Shown here: positions 8,908 to 17,373 of the stretch, one piece after another
Layout: every line of letters starts with the position of its first letter
Position numbering within the stretch: the stretch's first letter is position 1
DNA from: JAIXWP01 sp964428835
Lineage (GTDB): Bacteria > Bacteroidota > Bacteroidia > Flavobacteriales_D > Sanyastnellaceae
Direction of reading: 5' to 3'
Assembly (NCBI GenBank): GCA_964428835.1
Contig: CAYRZQ010000005.1
Coordinates: 47,115-111,114, forward strand
Length of the DNA: 64,000 bases
The notes under the pieces: model-generated
Told to the model about the DNA's origin: nothing
Seen by the model: the letters and a program-made list of their open reading frames with translations, nothing else
The model's database searches: none
Program-made: the position numbers and the translations under genes

Positions 8908-9798
8908 TTAGTTACAGCCCATTTGGCCGAACCCGTCAACTTCATCGAAAGTTGGATCTTCAGCTTCTTCGCCATCGAGGAAGGCATCAAAGAAGTCAGA
9001 AAGAACTAGGTAAGTACCGTCAAAGCTCATAGAGCTGCTGTTCACAGTCAATTCTCCACCGCTAGCAAAATAGAGGTTGAGGTTAGAGAAGTCCATTACG
9101 AATGAGAATGCGAAATCACTAGCAGATCCGTCACCTTCATCATACTCGAACCAATCAAAAATTTCATATGAACCGTCTAACTCGTCTGAAAGAACGTAGT
9201 AAGCAGCATATCCATTAAAGTATTCGAAAGGGTCGAAATCTTCACTTTCTGTGTCAGCATCTGCAAGAGCTTCAAAGTCTCCAGAGAATCCTACTACAAG
9301 ACCGAATTGATCCCATTCGTAACCAGTATCAAAGATATCTGGAGATTCTCCATCTGCTTCGATTTGTTCAGCAGACAAACAAATAACATAATCCATGTTA
9401 AGTGTAGTCTCCCCAGCAACCACAACACCACTTCCGCCAGATGTAGATGAACCACCACCTACGCTGAATACGAGGTAGCTACCGTCGTTGTCAGTATAGT
9501 ACATTGTACCATCATTGTCTGGGTCAGCAAAGTTGAAACCGTCAGCTGGATCTGCAAATTCGAATTCACGCGTTCCAAAATCCAAGTCAATAAACTTGTT
9601 AGTGTTTGGATTGTAGAAGCGAAGTTTTGGGATTCTCTGTACAGCCTCAGCAACGGTACGAACCTGGCTATTGTCGAGAGTTACAGAAGTTCTTGGCGCC
9701 ATTGGCTTATTGCTGTGAACTTCTTCTTCCTTTGAACAGCCTGTAAATACAAAAGCAGCTCCTATTGAAACTGCAGCCGCGATTAGTTTAATTTTCAT
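8908..9798 (-). CDS. Acidic lipoprotein of unknown function
   Basis: From ATG 9798 the protein has 296 aa and begins with a lipoprotein signal peptide (MKIKLIAAAVSIGAAFVFTG, then C20). A longer reading from 9864 would run through the upstream terminator and is not used. The mature protein is strongly acidic, rich in Asp, Glu, Gly and Ser (for example FEALADADTESEDFDPFEYF), with few lysines after the N-terminus. No known domain is recognised. It lies downstream of the outer-membrane barrel gene on the same strand but is separated from it by a terminator hairpin, so it may be expressed at a lower level or from its own promoter. Confidence 0.7.
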   Translation of the reverse strand: MKIKLIAAAVSIGAAFVFTGCSKEEEVHSNKPMAPRTSVTLDNSQVRTVAEAVQRIPKLRFYNPNTNKFIDLDFGTREFEFADPADGFNFADPDNDGTMYYTDNDGSYLVFSVGGGSSTSGGSGVVVAGETTLNMDYVICLSAEQIEADGESPDIFDTGYEWDQFGLVVGFSGDFEALADADTESEDFDPFEYFNGYAAYYVLSDELDGSYEIFDWFEYDEGDGSASDFAFSFVMDFSNLNLYFASGGELTVNSSSMSFDGTYLVLSDFFDAFLDGEEAEDPTFDEVDGFGQMGCN

Positions 9799-9830
9799 TT
9801 TATCATTATTTATTAAGTGATAAAAAAAGT

Positions 9831-9865
9831 TTTGGGTTACGAAAATACAATTTCCGTAACCCAAA
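9831..9865 (-). terminator. Terminator or attenuator between barrel and lipoprotein genes
   Basis: An 11-bp perfect inverted repeat (TTTGGGTTACG at 9831-9841 with CGTAACCCAAA at 9855-9865) has a 13-nt loop. On the minus strand it is followed by a seven-T run, just before the lipoprotein gene. Confidence 0.75.
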
Positions 9866-9876
9866 AAATGTTTTTT

Positions 9877-10692
9877 TTAGTTAAATAACCAACCGAGACG
9901 GATAGTTGACTGCATAACTGTACCCCAGTTAAAGTTTCTCCAGTCACCAGAACCATCACCTACGATTTCTCTTGTACCAACTGAACGGCTACCGTTATCA
10001 GCGATTTCAACGAAAACAACATCAGAGAAGTTGTCGTCTGCGCTAGCTGCATCAGTGTAGAGGAATGAAGTTTCGTCACCGATTTCAACTTCAACGTCTC
10101 TCAATGTAGTTCTGCTAAGACCAAAACCAAGTTCAACACCTAGGTAAAGGTTATCAGCGATGTAGTAATCAACACCAGCGATAGCATTCAAACCTACAGT
10201 TGTTGTTCCTTCTGTACGAGTCAAAGAGAATACAGAGTAGTTTTCTACACGAGCGTCAGCAGCGTTACCGCCCCAGAATTCACGCTCGAAAGAGTTGCGA
10301 CCGATACCGAATAACAATTCAGCACCCACGTATGGAGAAAGACGGTCAGTTCCATCAAAGTGCATTTCATATCCTGGACGGATAGAGAAATTGAAGCTGC
10401 TCTCATAGTCATAAAGAGCATCTACTGCTACTGTTTGACCAGTAGAACCGATAGCTTCAGTCGCTTGAGCTCTTACTGTAGTAACGCGGTCACCACCTAA
10501 GCCAAATCCGATGCGGATAGCAGAAGACTCGCTGTTGAACATACGGAAACGGATACCGTTTGTAGAAAGTGGATTACCAGAAAGAGGTGAGAACTGAACC
10601 TCGATGTTTTTTTCGCCACCTGTTTGCTTCTGAGCGAACAAACCTGTAGTCGCAGTTAAAGCTAATGCAAGAAAGAAAATTTTCTTTTTCAT
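9877..10692 (-). CDS. Outer-membrane beta-barrel protein (porin-like)
   Basis: The 271-aa protein has a standard signal peptide (MKKKIFFLALALTATTGLFAQ). After it come alternating hydrophobic/polar strands typical of an 8-10 strand barrel (for example FSIRPGYEMHF, LSPYVGAELLFGIGR, TVGLNAIAGVDYYIADNLYLGVELG), and it ends in a terminal aromatic signal (STIRLGWLFN). This fits the small outer-membrane barrel group of Bacteroidota. No ligand-specific motif is seen. The gene is followed by a terminator and then an acidic lipoprotein on the same strand. Confidence 0.8.
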   Translation of the reverse strand: MKKKIFFLALALTATTGLFAQKQTGGEKNIEVQFSPLSGNPLSTNGIRFRMFNSESSAIRIGFGLGGDRVTTVRAQATEAIGSTGQTVAVDALYDYESSFNFSIRPGYEMHFDGTDRLSPYVGAELLFGIGRNSFEREFWGGNAADARVENYSVFSLTRTEGTTTVGLNAIAGVDYYIADNLYLGVELGFGLSRTTLRDVEVEIGDETSFLYTDAASADDNFSDVVFVEIADNGSRSVGTREIVGDGSGDWRNFNWGTVMQSTIRLGWLFN

Positions 10693-10819
10693 AAATGTTG
10701 AGTTTTTGGGTTATGATATTGCAAGATTGTGCAATTCTTTTGTTTGATTGTTACGGGTTTATACTTGTTTTCTAACTACCAATTGTTAATTCGTTCAAAA
10801 AGAACGTTTGATTGCGGGC

Positions 10820-10827
10820 CAAATGTA
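10820..10827 (-). promoter_or_regulatory. Candidate promoter for the outer-membrane barrel gene
   Basis: On the minus strand TACATTTG is an exact -7 match, with a TTG 23 nt upstream. It would give a 5' leader of about 120 nt. The 291-bp gap 10693-10983 holds nothing else convincing; a 71-codon plus-strand frame in it looks spurious. Confidence 0.35.
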
Positions 10828-10983
10828 AAAGAATTTTTCTTCGATGAAACCAACATTCGTCACGTTGGAGTGCTTTTTTTCCGCGACACCGCTTCTCAAA
10901 CTCTGAACCAAGAATTGTTAAAACGAACCCTCTATTTGAAATAAAATTTACGACTTGTCGTTTAGGGGCTCGTTTTCAACTTC

Positions 10984-12828
10984 TTACTCCACAGTCACGC
11001 TCTTCGCTAAGTTTCGTGGCTGATCCACATTGCAACCTCGCATTACTGCCACATGGTAAGCCAAAAGTTGGAAAGGTATCACAGATACGATAGGCACGAG
11101 GGTATCATCTGTCTTTGGAATTTCAATTACGTGATCCGCCAACTCCGTTACTGTCTTGTCTCCAGCGGTCACTATCGCAATGATTTTTCCCTTTCTTGCC
11201 TTTACTTCCTGAATATTCGAAACGACTTTTTCATAAGATGGTCCTTGTGTAGCGATTACGAATACGGGCATTTCCTCATCAATTAGGGCAATAGGTCCAT
11301 GCTTCATTTCGGCGGCGGGATAACCTTCAGCGTGTATGTAAGATATTTCTTTAAGTTTTAAAGCACCTTCAAGGGCAACAGGAAAGGAATAACCTCTTCC
11401 CAAGTAAAGGGCGTTTCTTGAATTTTTATAAATCGAAGCTATTTCCTTTACGTGATCATTGCTTTTGAGCGCCACTTCCACTTGATCAGGCACCGCATTC
11501 AACTCGGCCATTAATTTGATCACATCTTTTTGTTCGATTGTCCCTCTTACCTGAGCTACTCCAAGCGCGAGTTGGTACAAAACAGTTACTTGAGCGGTAA
11601 AAGCTTTAGTAGATGCGACTCCAATTTCCGGTCCCGCATGAGTATATGCTCCCGAATGAGTGGAGCGAGAGATTGTGCTTCCAACGACATTGCAAACTCC
11701 AAAAATGAATGCACCTTTTTGTTTGGCCAATTCAATAGCAGCCAAAGTGTCTGCTGTCTCGCCACTTTGTGAAATGGCAATGACAATATCATCTTTATAT
11801 ATTACAGGATTGCGATATCTGAATTCGCTTGCATATTCCACTTCCACGGGTACACGAGCAAAATCTTCAAAGAGATATTCGGCAACTAAGCCAGCATGCC
11901 AGGAAGTGCCGCAAGCTACAATGATGATTCGTTTTGCATTGAGCCACTTATCGCGATGATCATCGATCCCGCTCATCTTCACAAAACCATTTTGAATATT
12001 GATGCGTCCTCTAAACGAATCGCGAATGGAGCGCGGTTGCTCGTGGATTTCCTTTAACATAAAGGAATCATAACCGCCTTTTTCAATTGCTTCAAGCTTG
12101 AGCTCGAGGGCCTGAATATATGGAGTCTTCGCTTGATTTTGAATAGTGACAATCTTGAGACCTTCTTTGCGGTCCATCAAGGCTACCTCTTCATCGTCAA
12201 GGTAAACAACATTCTTTGTGTATTCAATGATCGGCGTCGCGTCAGAGGCTATGTAGAAATCGTCATTTTTACCAACGCCGATAACAAGAGGACTTGATTT
12301 TTTGGCCGCTACAAGTTGGTTGGGGTTTTCTTTGTCAAGCACCACGATAGCATAGGCACCATGTACTTCTGACAACGCTATTCTAACCGCCTCAAACAAC
12401 GAAACGTTTAGTTTACTTCGCACGTCTTCGATAAAGTGTACGAGAACTTCCGTGTCTGTTTCGCTGTGAAATACGTGACCTCTACTTTTCAATTCTTCTT
12501 TGATCGACGCATAGTTTTCGATGATCCCGTTATGAATCAATGCAAGTTTTCCATCTCCAGACAAATGCGGGTGAGCATTCACATCGTTGGGCACGCCGTG
12601 CGTAGCCCATCTGGTGTGTCCGATACCAATTCCACCAGTCTTAGAATCCTCATCGACGATGTTTTCAAGATCGACGACTTTTCCTTTGCACTTGAATAAT
12701 TTCAAATCACCATTTTCTAAAATGGCAACTCCTGCGGAGTCATAACCTCGATATTCGAGGCGTTTCAATCCTTTGATTAGAATGGGATAAGCATCACCGT
12801 TACCAAGGTATCCGACAATTCCACACAT
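10984..12828 (-). CDS. glmS: Glutamine-fructose-6-phosphate aminotransferase (isomerizing)
   Basis: The enzyme makes glucosamine-6-phosphate from fructose-6-phosphate and glutamine, the first step to UDP-GlcNAc for peptidoglycan and LPS. The 614-aa length is normal. The N-terminal glutaminase domain begins MCGIVGYLG, with the nucleophile Cys exposed after Met removal, and contains GIGHTRWATHG. Two SIS isomerase domains follow, near 290-420 (ACGTSWHAGLVAEY, SQSGETADT) and 460-600 (LGRGYSFPVALEGALKLKE, HGPIALID). The C-terminus ends in the conserved NLAKSVTVE. It lies 38 bp downstream of the DUF4270 gene on the same strand, probably in one operon. No glmS ribozyme is visible upstream. Confidence 0.97.
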   Translation of the reverse strand: MCGIVGYLGNGDAYPILIKGLKRLEYRGYDSAGVAILENGDLKLFKCKGKVVDLENIVDEDSKTGGIGIGHTRWATHGVPNDVNAHPHLSGDGKLALIHNGIIENYASIKEELKSRGHVFHSETDTEVLVHFIEDVRSKLNVSLFEAVRIALSEVHGAYAIVVLDKENPNQLVAAKKSSPLVIGVGKNDDFYIASDATPIIEYTKNVVYLDDEEVALMDRKEGLKIVTIQNQAKTPYIQALELKLEAIEKGGYDSFMLKEIHEQPRSIRDSFRGRINIQNGFVKMSGIDDHRDKWLNAKRIIIVACGTSWHAGLVAEYLFEDFARVPVEVEYASEFRYRNPVIYKDDIVIAISQSGETADTLAAIELAKQKGAFIFGVCNVVGSTISRSTHSGAYTHAGPEIGVASTKAFTAQVTVLYQLALGVAQVRGTIEQKDVIKLMAELNAVPDQVEVALKSNDHVKEIASIYKNSRNALYLGRGYSFPVALEGALKLKEISYIHAEGYPAAEMKHGPIALIDEEMPVFVIATQGPSYEKVVSNIQEVKARKGKIIAIVTAGDKTVTELADHVIEIPKTDDTLVPIVSVIPFQLLAYHVAVMRGCNVDQPRNLAKSVTVE

Positions 12829-12866
12829 AGTATCGTTTTATTATAAAGTTTTATGGTCGTATTGGT

Positions 12867-14195
12867 TTAGTAGGAATAAGTCAGCACGAGCCTCATGTTT
12901 TGTTTCAAGTCATCTGGATCGAATTGTGGGCCACGCAATATGGATCTTGTGACACTCACACCAGCATTTTGAGACAAAATAAACAAGCCACGGCTTTTTA
13001 TTTCACCATTTAATACGCGCTGAATGTAAAGAGAAATATTGAAAATATAGCGATCAGAGACCAGATCAGCAGTTCCTCCAATATTCCCAAATATTTGATC
13101 AGGCAGCACGCGCAATTCTCCCTCTTCATCCTCATATACCAGGAATAAGCCTGATTGTGGGAAGAAAATGCTTTCATCTTGGAAAGGCACAATCAACTGC
13201 GCGCGATTGATGCTTCTGCCGTCGAATGTATTGATATCGTCAATGAAAGGAATTTCTACTTTCACTTTGACACCTCCACCAGCCTGAACGTAACACAATT
13301 CATCCCCAGGAATAGACTCTTCGAATACAAGAGGTGAGAGATCTGTCCCGAATCGTTGATGTTGGATTCGTGTGTAGTATGCCGATTCAGTATTGATAGG
13401 GAAATCATAGAAGTCTTCTTCGGTCTCACCATTTTCTTCATAGTGATAATAGACTATCAGTTTTGAGGCAGCATCAATTAAGTCAAAGTTGAATACACCA
13501 CCATTGGGTCCGAAGACATCTGGCCTTACATATAAGCCTTTGAAATACTCTTTAAATGAAGCGTTAGAGGATAATGCAGAGGCAGGGGCTTGAAGCAAAT
13601 CATTACCAAGTTGGTTTCTTAGTTTCAATCGTAATTGAGGCTTTACGGTATCCGTTCCAACCACCACAATGGCTAATGGATCCATCGAATATATTTCGCT
13701 TCCGCTTCGAATTTCATCCATTGGATGAAAGGCAATTTCTCTTGTATTGAAATAATTGCTGTCTCTATCCATGCTTTGCGTAAGGCGGTGCACAGCAATT
13801 CTTTGATCAGTTATCTTTCCGTACAATCGAGGTGAGAAAACAAGGGCTAAAATCACTGAATCTACTACAGCATTGCTGGGAAATGAAGGGTTGCTCGTGC
13901 TGAGCTCGACTTGTGTATAGAATGAAGCCGTGGTTCGTCCCAACTTTGGGTCCATATATGAACCCAACATCACTGTGGTAAGATTGCTGGTTTGAATAGA
14001 GTCTTCTTTTACAGTCTTAGCCAATAGTGTAATGGTGTCCGTTTGATTGACACTGAGAAGGTCGCCCTCAGGAATGAGGTCTCCACCAAGGTCTGTTGTC
14101 GGTCTTTTACAAGAAGTGGCGACTAAGGTGACTGCAAATAATATAAATAGCCCCAATTGCTTGAGGCTATTTTTATAAAAAAAACTAGATTTCAT
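12867..14195 (-). CDS. DUF4270 family lipoprotein
   Basis: The 442-aa protein starts at ATG 14195, which gives a clean lipoprotein signal (LGLFILFAVTLVATSC, then KRPTTDLGGDLIP). The longer frame from 14360 would overlap the upstream gene and bury the signal peptide, so it is rejected. The pattern GDLLSVNQTDTITLLAKTV and the C-terminal NMRLVLTYSY are typical of DUF4270, a Bacteroidota-specific family whose function is not established. The start lies one base after the stop of the glycogen-synthase-like gene, and glmS follows. The order panC / glgA-like / DUF4270 / glmS is one I recall as conserved in this group. Confidence 0.85.
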   Translation of the reverse strand: MKSSFFYKNSLKQLGLFILFAVTLVATSCKRPTTDLGGDLIPEGDLLSVNQTDTITLLAKTVKEDSIQTSNLTTVMLGSYMDPKLGRTTASFYTQVELSTSNPSFPSNAVVDSVILALVFSPRLYGKITDQRIAVHRLTQSMDRDSNYFNTREIAFHPMDEIRSGSEIYSMDPLAIVVVGTDTVKPQLRLKLRNQLGNDLLQAPASALSSNASFKEYFKGLYVRPDVFGPNGGVFNFDLIDAASKLIVYYHYEENGETEEDFYDFPINTESAYYTRIQHQRFGTDLSPLVFEESIPGDELCYVQAGGGVKVKVEIPFIDDINTFDGRSINRAQLIVPFQDESIFFPQSGLFLVYEDEEGELRVLPDQIFGNIGGTADLVSDRYIFNISLYIQRVLNGEIKSRGLFILSQNAGVSVTRSILRGPQFDPDDLKQNMRLVLTYSY

Positions 14196-14196
14196 A

Positions 14197-15024
14197 TTAG
14201 TCAACGAGCACGGACTTTCCCGCGTGAACGGCGTCAAAAAATTCATCAATTGCTGTGTGAGGGTCTCCCTCTTCGAATGAGCGAAGAACGGGAACTTCCA
14301 ATTTGGCAGCATACTCTTCGATGCTGCGATCAAGGCTTTCGTGACCTGCAATGTATCCATCTGAATATTGAATAGCTGTCTTCACCAAGTTGTTGTAAGT
14401 TGGATCAGACAAGTTTTTCAACTCAGACGCTGGGATGTGGTCAAAAGATACTTTTTGGGCGATAGTTTTATCCAAACTACCTTCAAAAGCATCATCGTAA
14501 GCGGAGAAAACAACCTTTGTATCAGCGAAGTGAGGATCTTGGCTGTATAGTTTCTTCACATACATTGGCATGAGTGAAGTAAACCAACCGTGGCAGTGGA
14601 TGATATCCGGAGCCCAACCAAGCTTCTTTACTGTTTCGAGAACGCCCTTCGTAAAGAAGATCATTCTCATGTCGTTGTCTTCGAAAAGATTGTTGCTATC
14701 GTCAGTGAGGGTGGCTTTTCTGTGGAAAAACTCCTCATTGTCAATAAAGTATACCTGAAGGCGTATCTGCGGGATACTAGCGACCTTAATGATTAGTGGG
14801 TGATCGGAATCATTCACAATCAAGTTCATTCCAGAAAGGCGAATCACCTCATGCAATTGGTGTCTGCGCTCGTTGATCTTGCCATAACGGGGCATGAAGA
14901 TTCGGGTTTCCTTTCCTCTTTCGTGTGCTACTTGAGGAATTTGGCGGCTAGACGCTGCTGTTAGGCTTTCTGGTGAAAAGGGTAGTATCTCTTGTGATAC
15001 GAAAAGAACTCTTGTTTTGCTCAT
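14197..15024 (-). CDS. Glycogen/starch-synthase N-terminal domain protein (half-length)
   Basis: The 275-aa protein starts at ATG 15024 (MSKTRVLFVSQEILPF). The longer frame to 15129 would run through the promoter. It resembles the N-terminal Rossmann domain of GT5 glycogen synthase (VLFVSQEILPF, TRIFMPRYGKINERRHQLHEV, PDIIHCHGWFTSLMPMYVK). The usual KTGG ADP-glucose-binding motif after the first strand is replaced by SPESLTAASS, and the whole C-terminal GT-B half is absent (a true GlgA has about 470-490 aa). It therefore probably does not make glycogen by itself; its role is unknown. The gene leads the operon with DUF4270 and glmS and is divergent from panC. Confidence 0.8.
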   Translation of the reverse strand: MSKTRVLFVSQEILPFSPESLTAASSRQIPQVAHERGKETRIFMPRYGKINERRHQLHEVIRLSGMNLIVNDSDHPLIIKVASIPQIRLQVYFIDNEEFFHRKATLTDDSNNLFEDNDMRMIFFTKGVLETVKKLGWAPDIIHCHGWFTSLMPMYVKKLYSQDPHFADTKVVFSAYDDAFEGSLDKTIAQKVSFDHIPASELKNLSDPTYNNLVKTAIQYSDGYIAGHESLDRSIEEYAAKLEVPVLRSFEEGDPHTAIDEFFDAVHAGKSVLVD

Positions 15025-15056
15025 ACGAGATAATAGAGATTTCACAAATCGTTTTG

Positions 15057-15064
15057 CAAAGGTA
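15057..15064 (-). promoter_or_regulatory. Candidate -7 element for the glgA-like/DUF4270/glmS operon
   Basis: On the minus strand TACCTTTG matches the consensus exactly, 32 bp before the ATG at 15024, with a TTTG about 24 nt upstream. It supports the shorter start. Confidence 0.5.
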
Positions 15065-15096
15065 TATAAAAATTCTTTTCGATAAATCCAAACAAT

Positions 15097-15104
15097 TAGC
15101 TTTG
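15097..15104 (+). promoter_or_regulatory. Candidate -7 element for panC
   Basis: TAGCTTTG is an exact match, 28 bp before the GTG start. It lies in the same short divergent region as the minus-strand box at 15057. Confidence 0.5.
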
Positions 15105-15132
15105 ACCCCTCAACTTTTTCTAATTTCACGCC

Positions 15133-15978
15133 GTGCCACTACCAGTTCTCACCACTGTAAGCGATGTAAAGTCTTGTGTCTTAGATGCTAAGGCAGCAGG
15201 TAAAACGATTGCTTTTGTACCCACTATGGGTGCGCTCCACCCTGGACATATTTCATTAATTGAAGCTGCAAAGGGTGAAAATCGGTTCGTAGTGGCTTCT
15301 ATTTTCGTCAATCCTACTCAATTTAACAATGCTGGGGATTTAAAAAACTATCCACGCACGCTTGATCATGACATTCAAATGTTGGAAGCTGCGGGCTGTA
15401 ATATGCTTTTTGCCCCGTCAGTAGAAGAAATCTATCCCTCTCCCGACAAGGGACATTGGGATTATGGCATATTATCCTCAAGCCTTGAAGGGAAGTTCAG
15501 ACCAGGGCATTTTGATGGCGTGCTCACGGTGGTGAAGCGTTTGTTTGAAATCGTGACACCGCAGATTTCATTTTTTGGGGAAAAAGATTTTCAGCAATTG
15601 GCTCATATCCGAAGGTTTGCCAAGGAAGAGATGCCTCAGATTGAAATCGTGGGATGTCCTACGCTCCGAGAGTCAGACGGTTTGGCTATGAGTTCGCGCA
15701 ATATGCGACTTAATGAAGATGAGCGTGCAACGGCCTTGCATATTTCTCGTGTGCTGTATGATATGCGTGAAAAGAAGAATGATTTTTCTCCGGCGGAATT
15801 AGAAGATTACGGCCGCACACAATTGGAACTTGTGGCGGGATTAGAATTGGAGTACTTAGAAATAGTAGATGAAAGCACCTTTGCCCCCGTTCCCGAATGG
15901 GGCGAGCCTTTCCAACCCATCATCCTCGCAGCGGCTTATGTAGGTGAGGTGAGGTTGATTGATAATATGAGGGTGTAG
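15133..15978 (+). CDS. panC: Pantoate-beta-alanine ligase
   Basis: The enzyme joins pantoate and beta-alanine with ATP to make pantothenate in coenzyme A synthesis. The 281-aa length is typical. Visible motifs are the HIGH-like nucleotide site PTMGALHPGHISL (30-42), FVNPTQF (58-64), GEKDFQQL (149-156) and MSSRN (186-190). The start is GTG 15133: the frame has a stop at 15121-15123 and no ATG fits the conserved N-terminus. No panD follows in the window. The gene is divergent from the glgA-like operon. Confidence 0.96.
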   Translation: MPLPVLTTVSDVKSCVLDAKAAGKTIAFVPTMGALHPGHISLIEAAKGENRFVVASIFVNPTQFNNAGDLKNYPRTLDHDIQMLEAAGCNMLFAPSVEEIYPSPDKGHWDYGILSSSLEGKFRPGHFDGVLTVVKRLFEIVTPQISFFGEKDFQQLAHIRRFAKEEMPQIEIVGCPTLRESDGLAMSSRNMRLNEDERATALHISRVLYDMREKKNDFSPAELEDYGRTQLELVAGLELEYLEIVDESTFAPVPEWGEPFQPIILAAAYVGEVRLIDNMRV

Positions 15979-16182
15979 GGCGAGCGACGGAGCGACGAGA
16001 TAGCAATTTATTTACTAGCATGTGAGGCCGCTAATTAACCTTGAGGCACTCGAAAGGCTCTTTGTGCTTGCATTGCTTGGGACCGAAGTAAATTCGTCCT
16101 AAGCTCCCATAAGACTTTGTTGTTTATCTTTTTATTCTATTTCCATAATCTTACAGACTTTAAGGATAATATTTTTATAGTT
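15979..16182. other. Intergenic region with a short G/C-rich dispersed repeat
   Basis: AGCGACGGAGCGACGA at 15983-15998 is two near-copies of an 8-mer. It recurs with one mismatch at 63971-63986. No gene, terminator hairpin or integrase remnant is seen in the rest of the gap, which marks the left edge of the presumed defence island. Confidence 0.5.
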
Positions 16183-17370
16183 TTAGGTCGAAGAGTAGTT
16201 AACATTAATAGGGATCTCCATAATATCAGTGCGATTTAAGACCTTTGCGCAAACACCATGGCAAGTAGCTTTAATCCAAGTATTCCCATCAGATGAATTA
16301 AGGAAGTTCCATAACGCAGAAATTATGTACTGTTCCGCTTTAACTACATAAAGGCAATCGGTAATCGGTATCTTACCTGCGATAACCTTCGCAGCTTTCC
16401 CAACACAGCCTTTCCCAACTCGAGTGATGATAATGTCGCCCTTTTCTGCAAGAACCAGATTTTTATGATAATGATTTTTGAAATTACTAAAGTCAAGCTC
16501 AGCCCCAGCCTTAAATGAAGTAGAGTGTAGGAATTTGATTTTTTGGGCACGACTTTCTGCATTAGTAATATTACCTCTTTTGAGAATTATGTTACATTCT
16601 CCTAATGGTTTACTTTTTGATTTTGAAAAAGACCTTTTGACCTTGTGGTAAGAGAAGTCCATTCTCTTTTCTAGTGAGGAAGAAGAAACACTTATTTGAT
16701 CAAAGCAAATTCCGTCCTTTCCAGCGATGAGCAAGGGAACCTTATCTTTCGTGCGTTGAGACTTCTCAATTATTATTATATGCGTTTTTGCTTCGGTTTT
16801 TGGGAATATTCTTTCGGGTAGTTCGATGATTTCTTTTACGTTATGATTTGATAATAAGGATCGTCTAACTAGTTGAAACTCCTTTCCTGTTAATATGCTA
16901 TCAGGAACGATAATTCCAAGTTCTCCGCCGATTTTTAGAAGCTTCAAATTTTGAGCAAGAAAAATAATGTCTGAAGTAAGTTTAGGTAGGTTTAAGCAAT
17001 TATGCAGATTTGCTTCTTCAAGAAGATTATAAAATTTAGTTTTATCACGAATATGGAGGTAAGGAGGATTGCATATAGCTACATCTATTGAAGATTTCAC
17101 TAAACCAATATTTTTTTCAATATTAACTTTGAGACCGTTAGCGTGATAGGCCTTTATTAAAGGTAGTGTGTCGTTCAATCTTTTAATAGAAGATTGGTCG
17201 ATGTCAGCTGCAATTATCTCAGCACTGTTCCATCTTTCTGCTGCTGCTTTGATCAATGACCCTCCACCAGCTCCCAAATCAAGAATTAAAGAAGGATTTG
17301 CAGAGTCAAGATTCTTAATTAACAGCTCTGAAAATAAATGACTTGTATAGTAACGACCTAATGAGTCCAT
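16183..17370 (-). CDS. N6-adenine DNA methyltransferase with TRD-like C-terminus
   Basis: The 395-aa protein has SAM-binding motif I (LILDLGAGGGSLI, residues 28-40), an acidic motif II (AADID) and catalytic motif IV NPPY (101-104), the signature of N6-adenine methylases of the gamma/Eco57I type. The N-terminal GRYYTS resembles the conserved G(Q/R)(F/Y)(F/Y)T element. The C-terminal third (about 255-395) looks like a type I specificity (TRD) half-domain: GDIIITRVGKGCVGKAA, then ITDCLYVV. It therefore probably methylates one specific DNA sequence without a separate HsdS. It is the last gene of a tight three-gene operon, 3 bp after the HEPN gene. No adjacent restriction endonuclease domain is recognised. 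The assigned role is DNA modification in a defence system; the target is unknown. Confidence 0.85.
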   Translation of the reverse strand: MDSLGRYYTSHLFSELLIKNLDSANPSLILDLGAGGGSLIKAAAERWNSAEIIAADIDQSSIKRLNDTLPLIKAYHANGLKVNIEKNIGLVKSSIDVAICNPPYLHIRDKTKFYNLLEEANLHNCLNLPKLTSDIIFLAQNLKLLKIGGELGIIVPDSILTGKEFQLVRRSLLSNHNVKEIIELPERIFPKTEAKTHIIIIEKSQRTKDKVPLLIAGKDGICFDQISVSSSSLEKRMDFSYHKVKRSFSKSKSKPLGECNIILKRGNITNAESRAQKIKFLHSTSFKAGAELDFSNFKNHYHKNLVLAEKGDIIITRVGKGCVGKAAKVIAGKIPITDCLYVVKAEQYIISALWNFLNSSDGNTWIKATCHGVCAKVLNRTDIMEIPINVNYSST

Positions 17371-17373
17371 TAT

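Noticed and set aside
10729..10944. 71-codon plus-strand frame downstream of glmS
   Set aside because: Low-complexity composition with no recognisable start signal; a minus-strand promoter for the barrel gene falls within it.
12829..12866. glmS ribozyme
   Set aside because: The gap upstream of glmS is 38 bp, too short for the ribozyme, and its core is absent.
16030..16060. Possible attL copy of the tRNA-Leu 3' end
   Set aside because: The similarity is only about ten scattered bases, too weak to call an attachment site.
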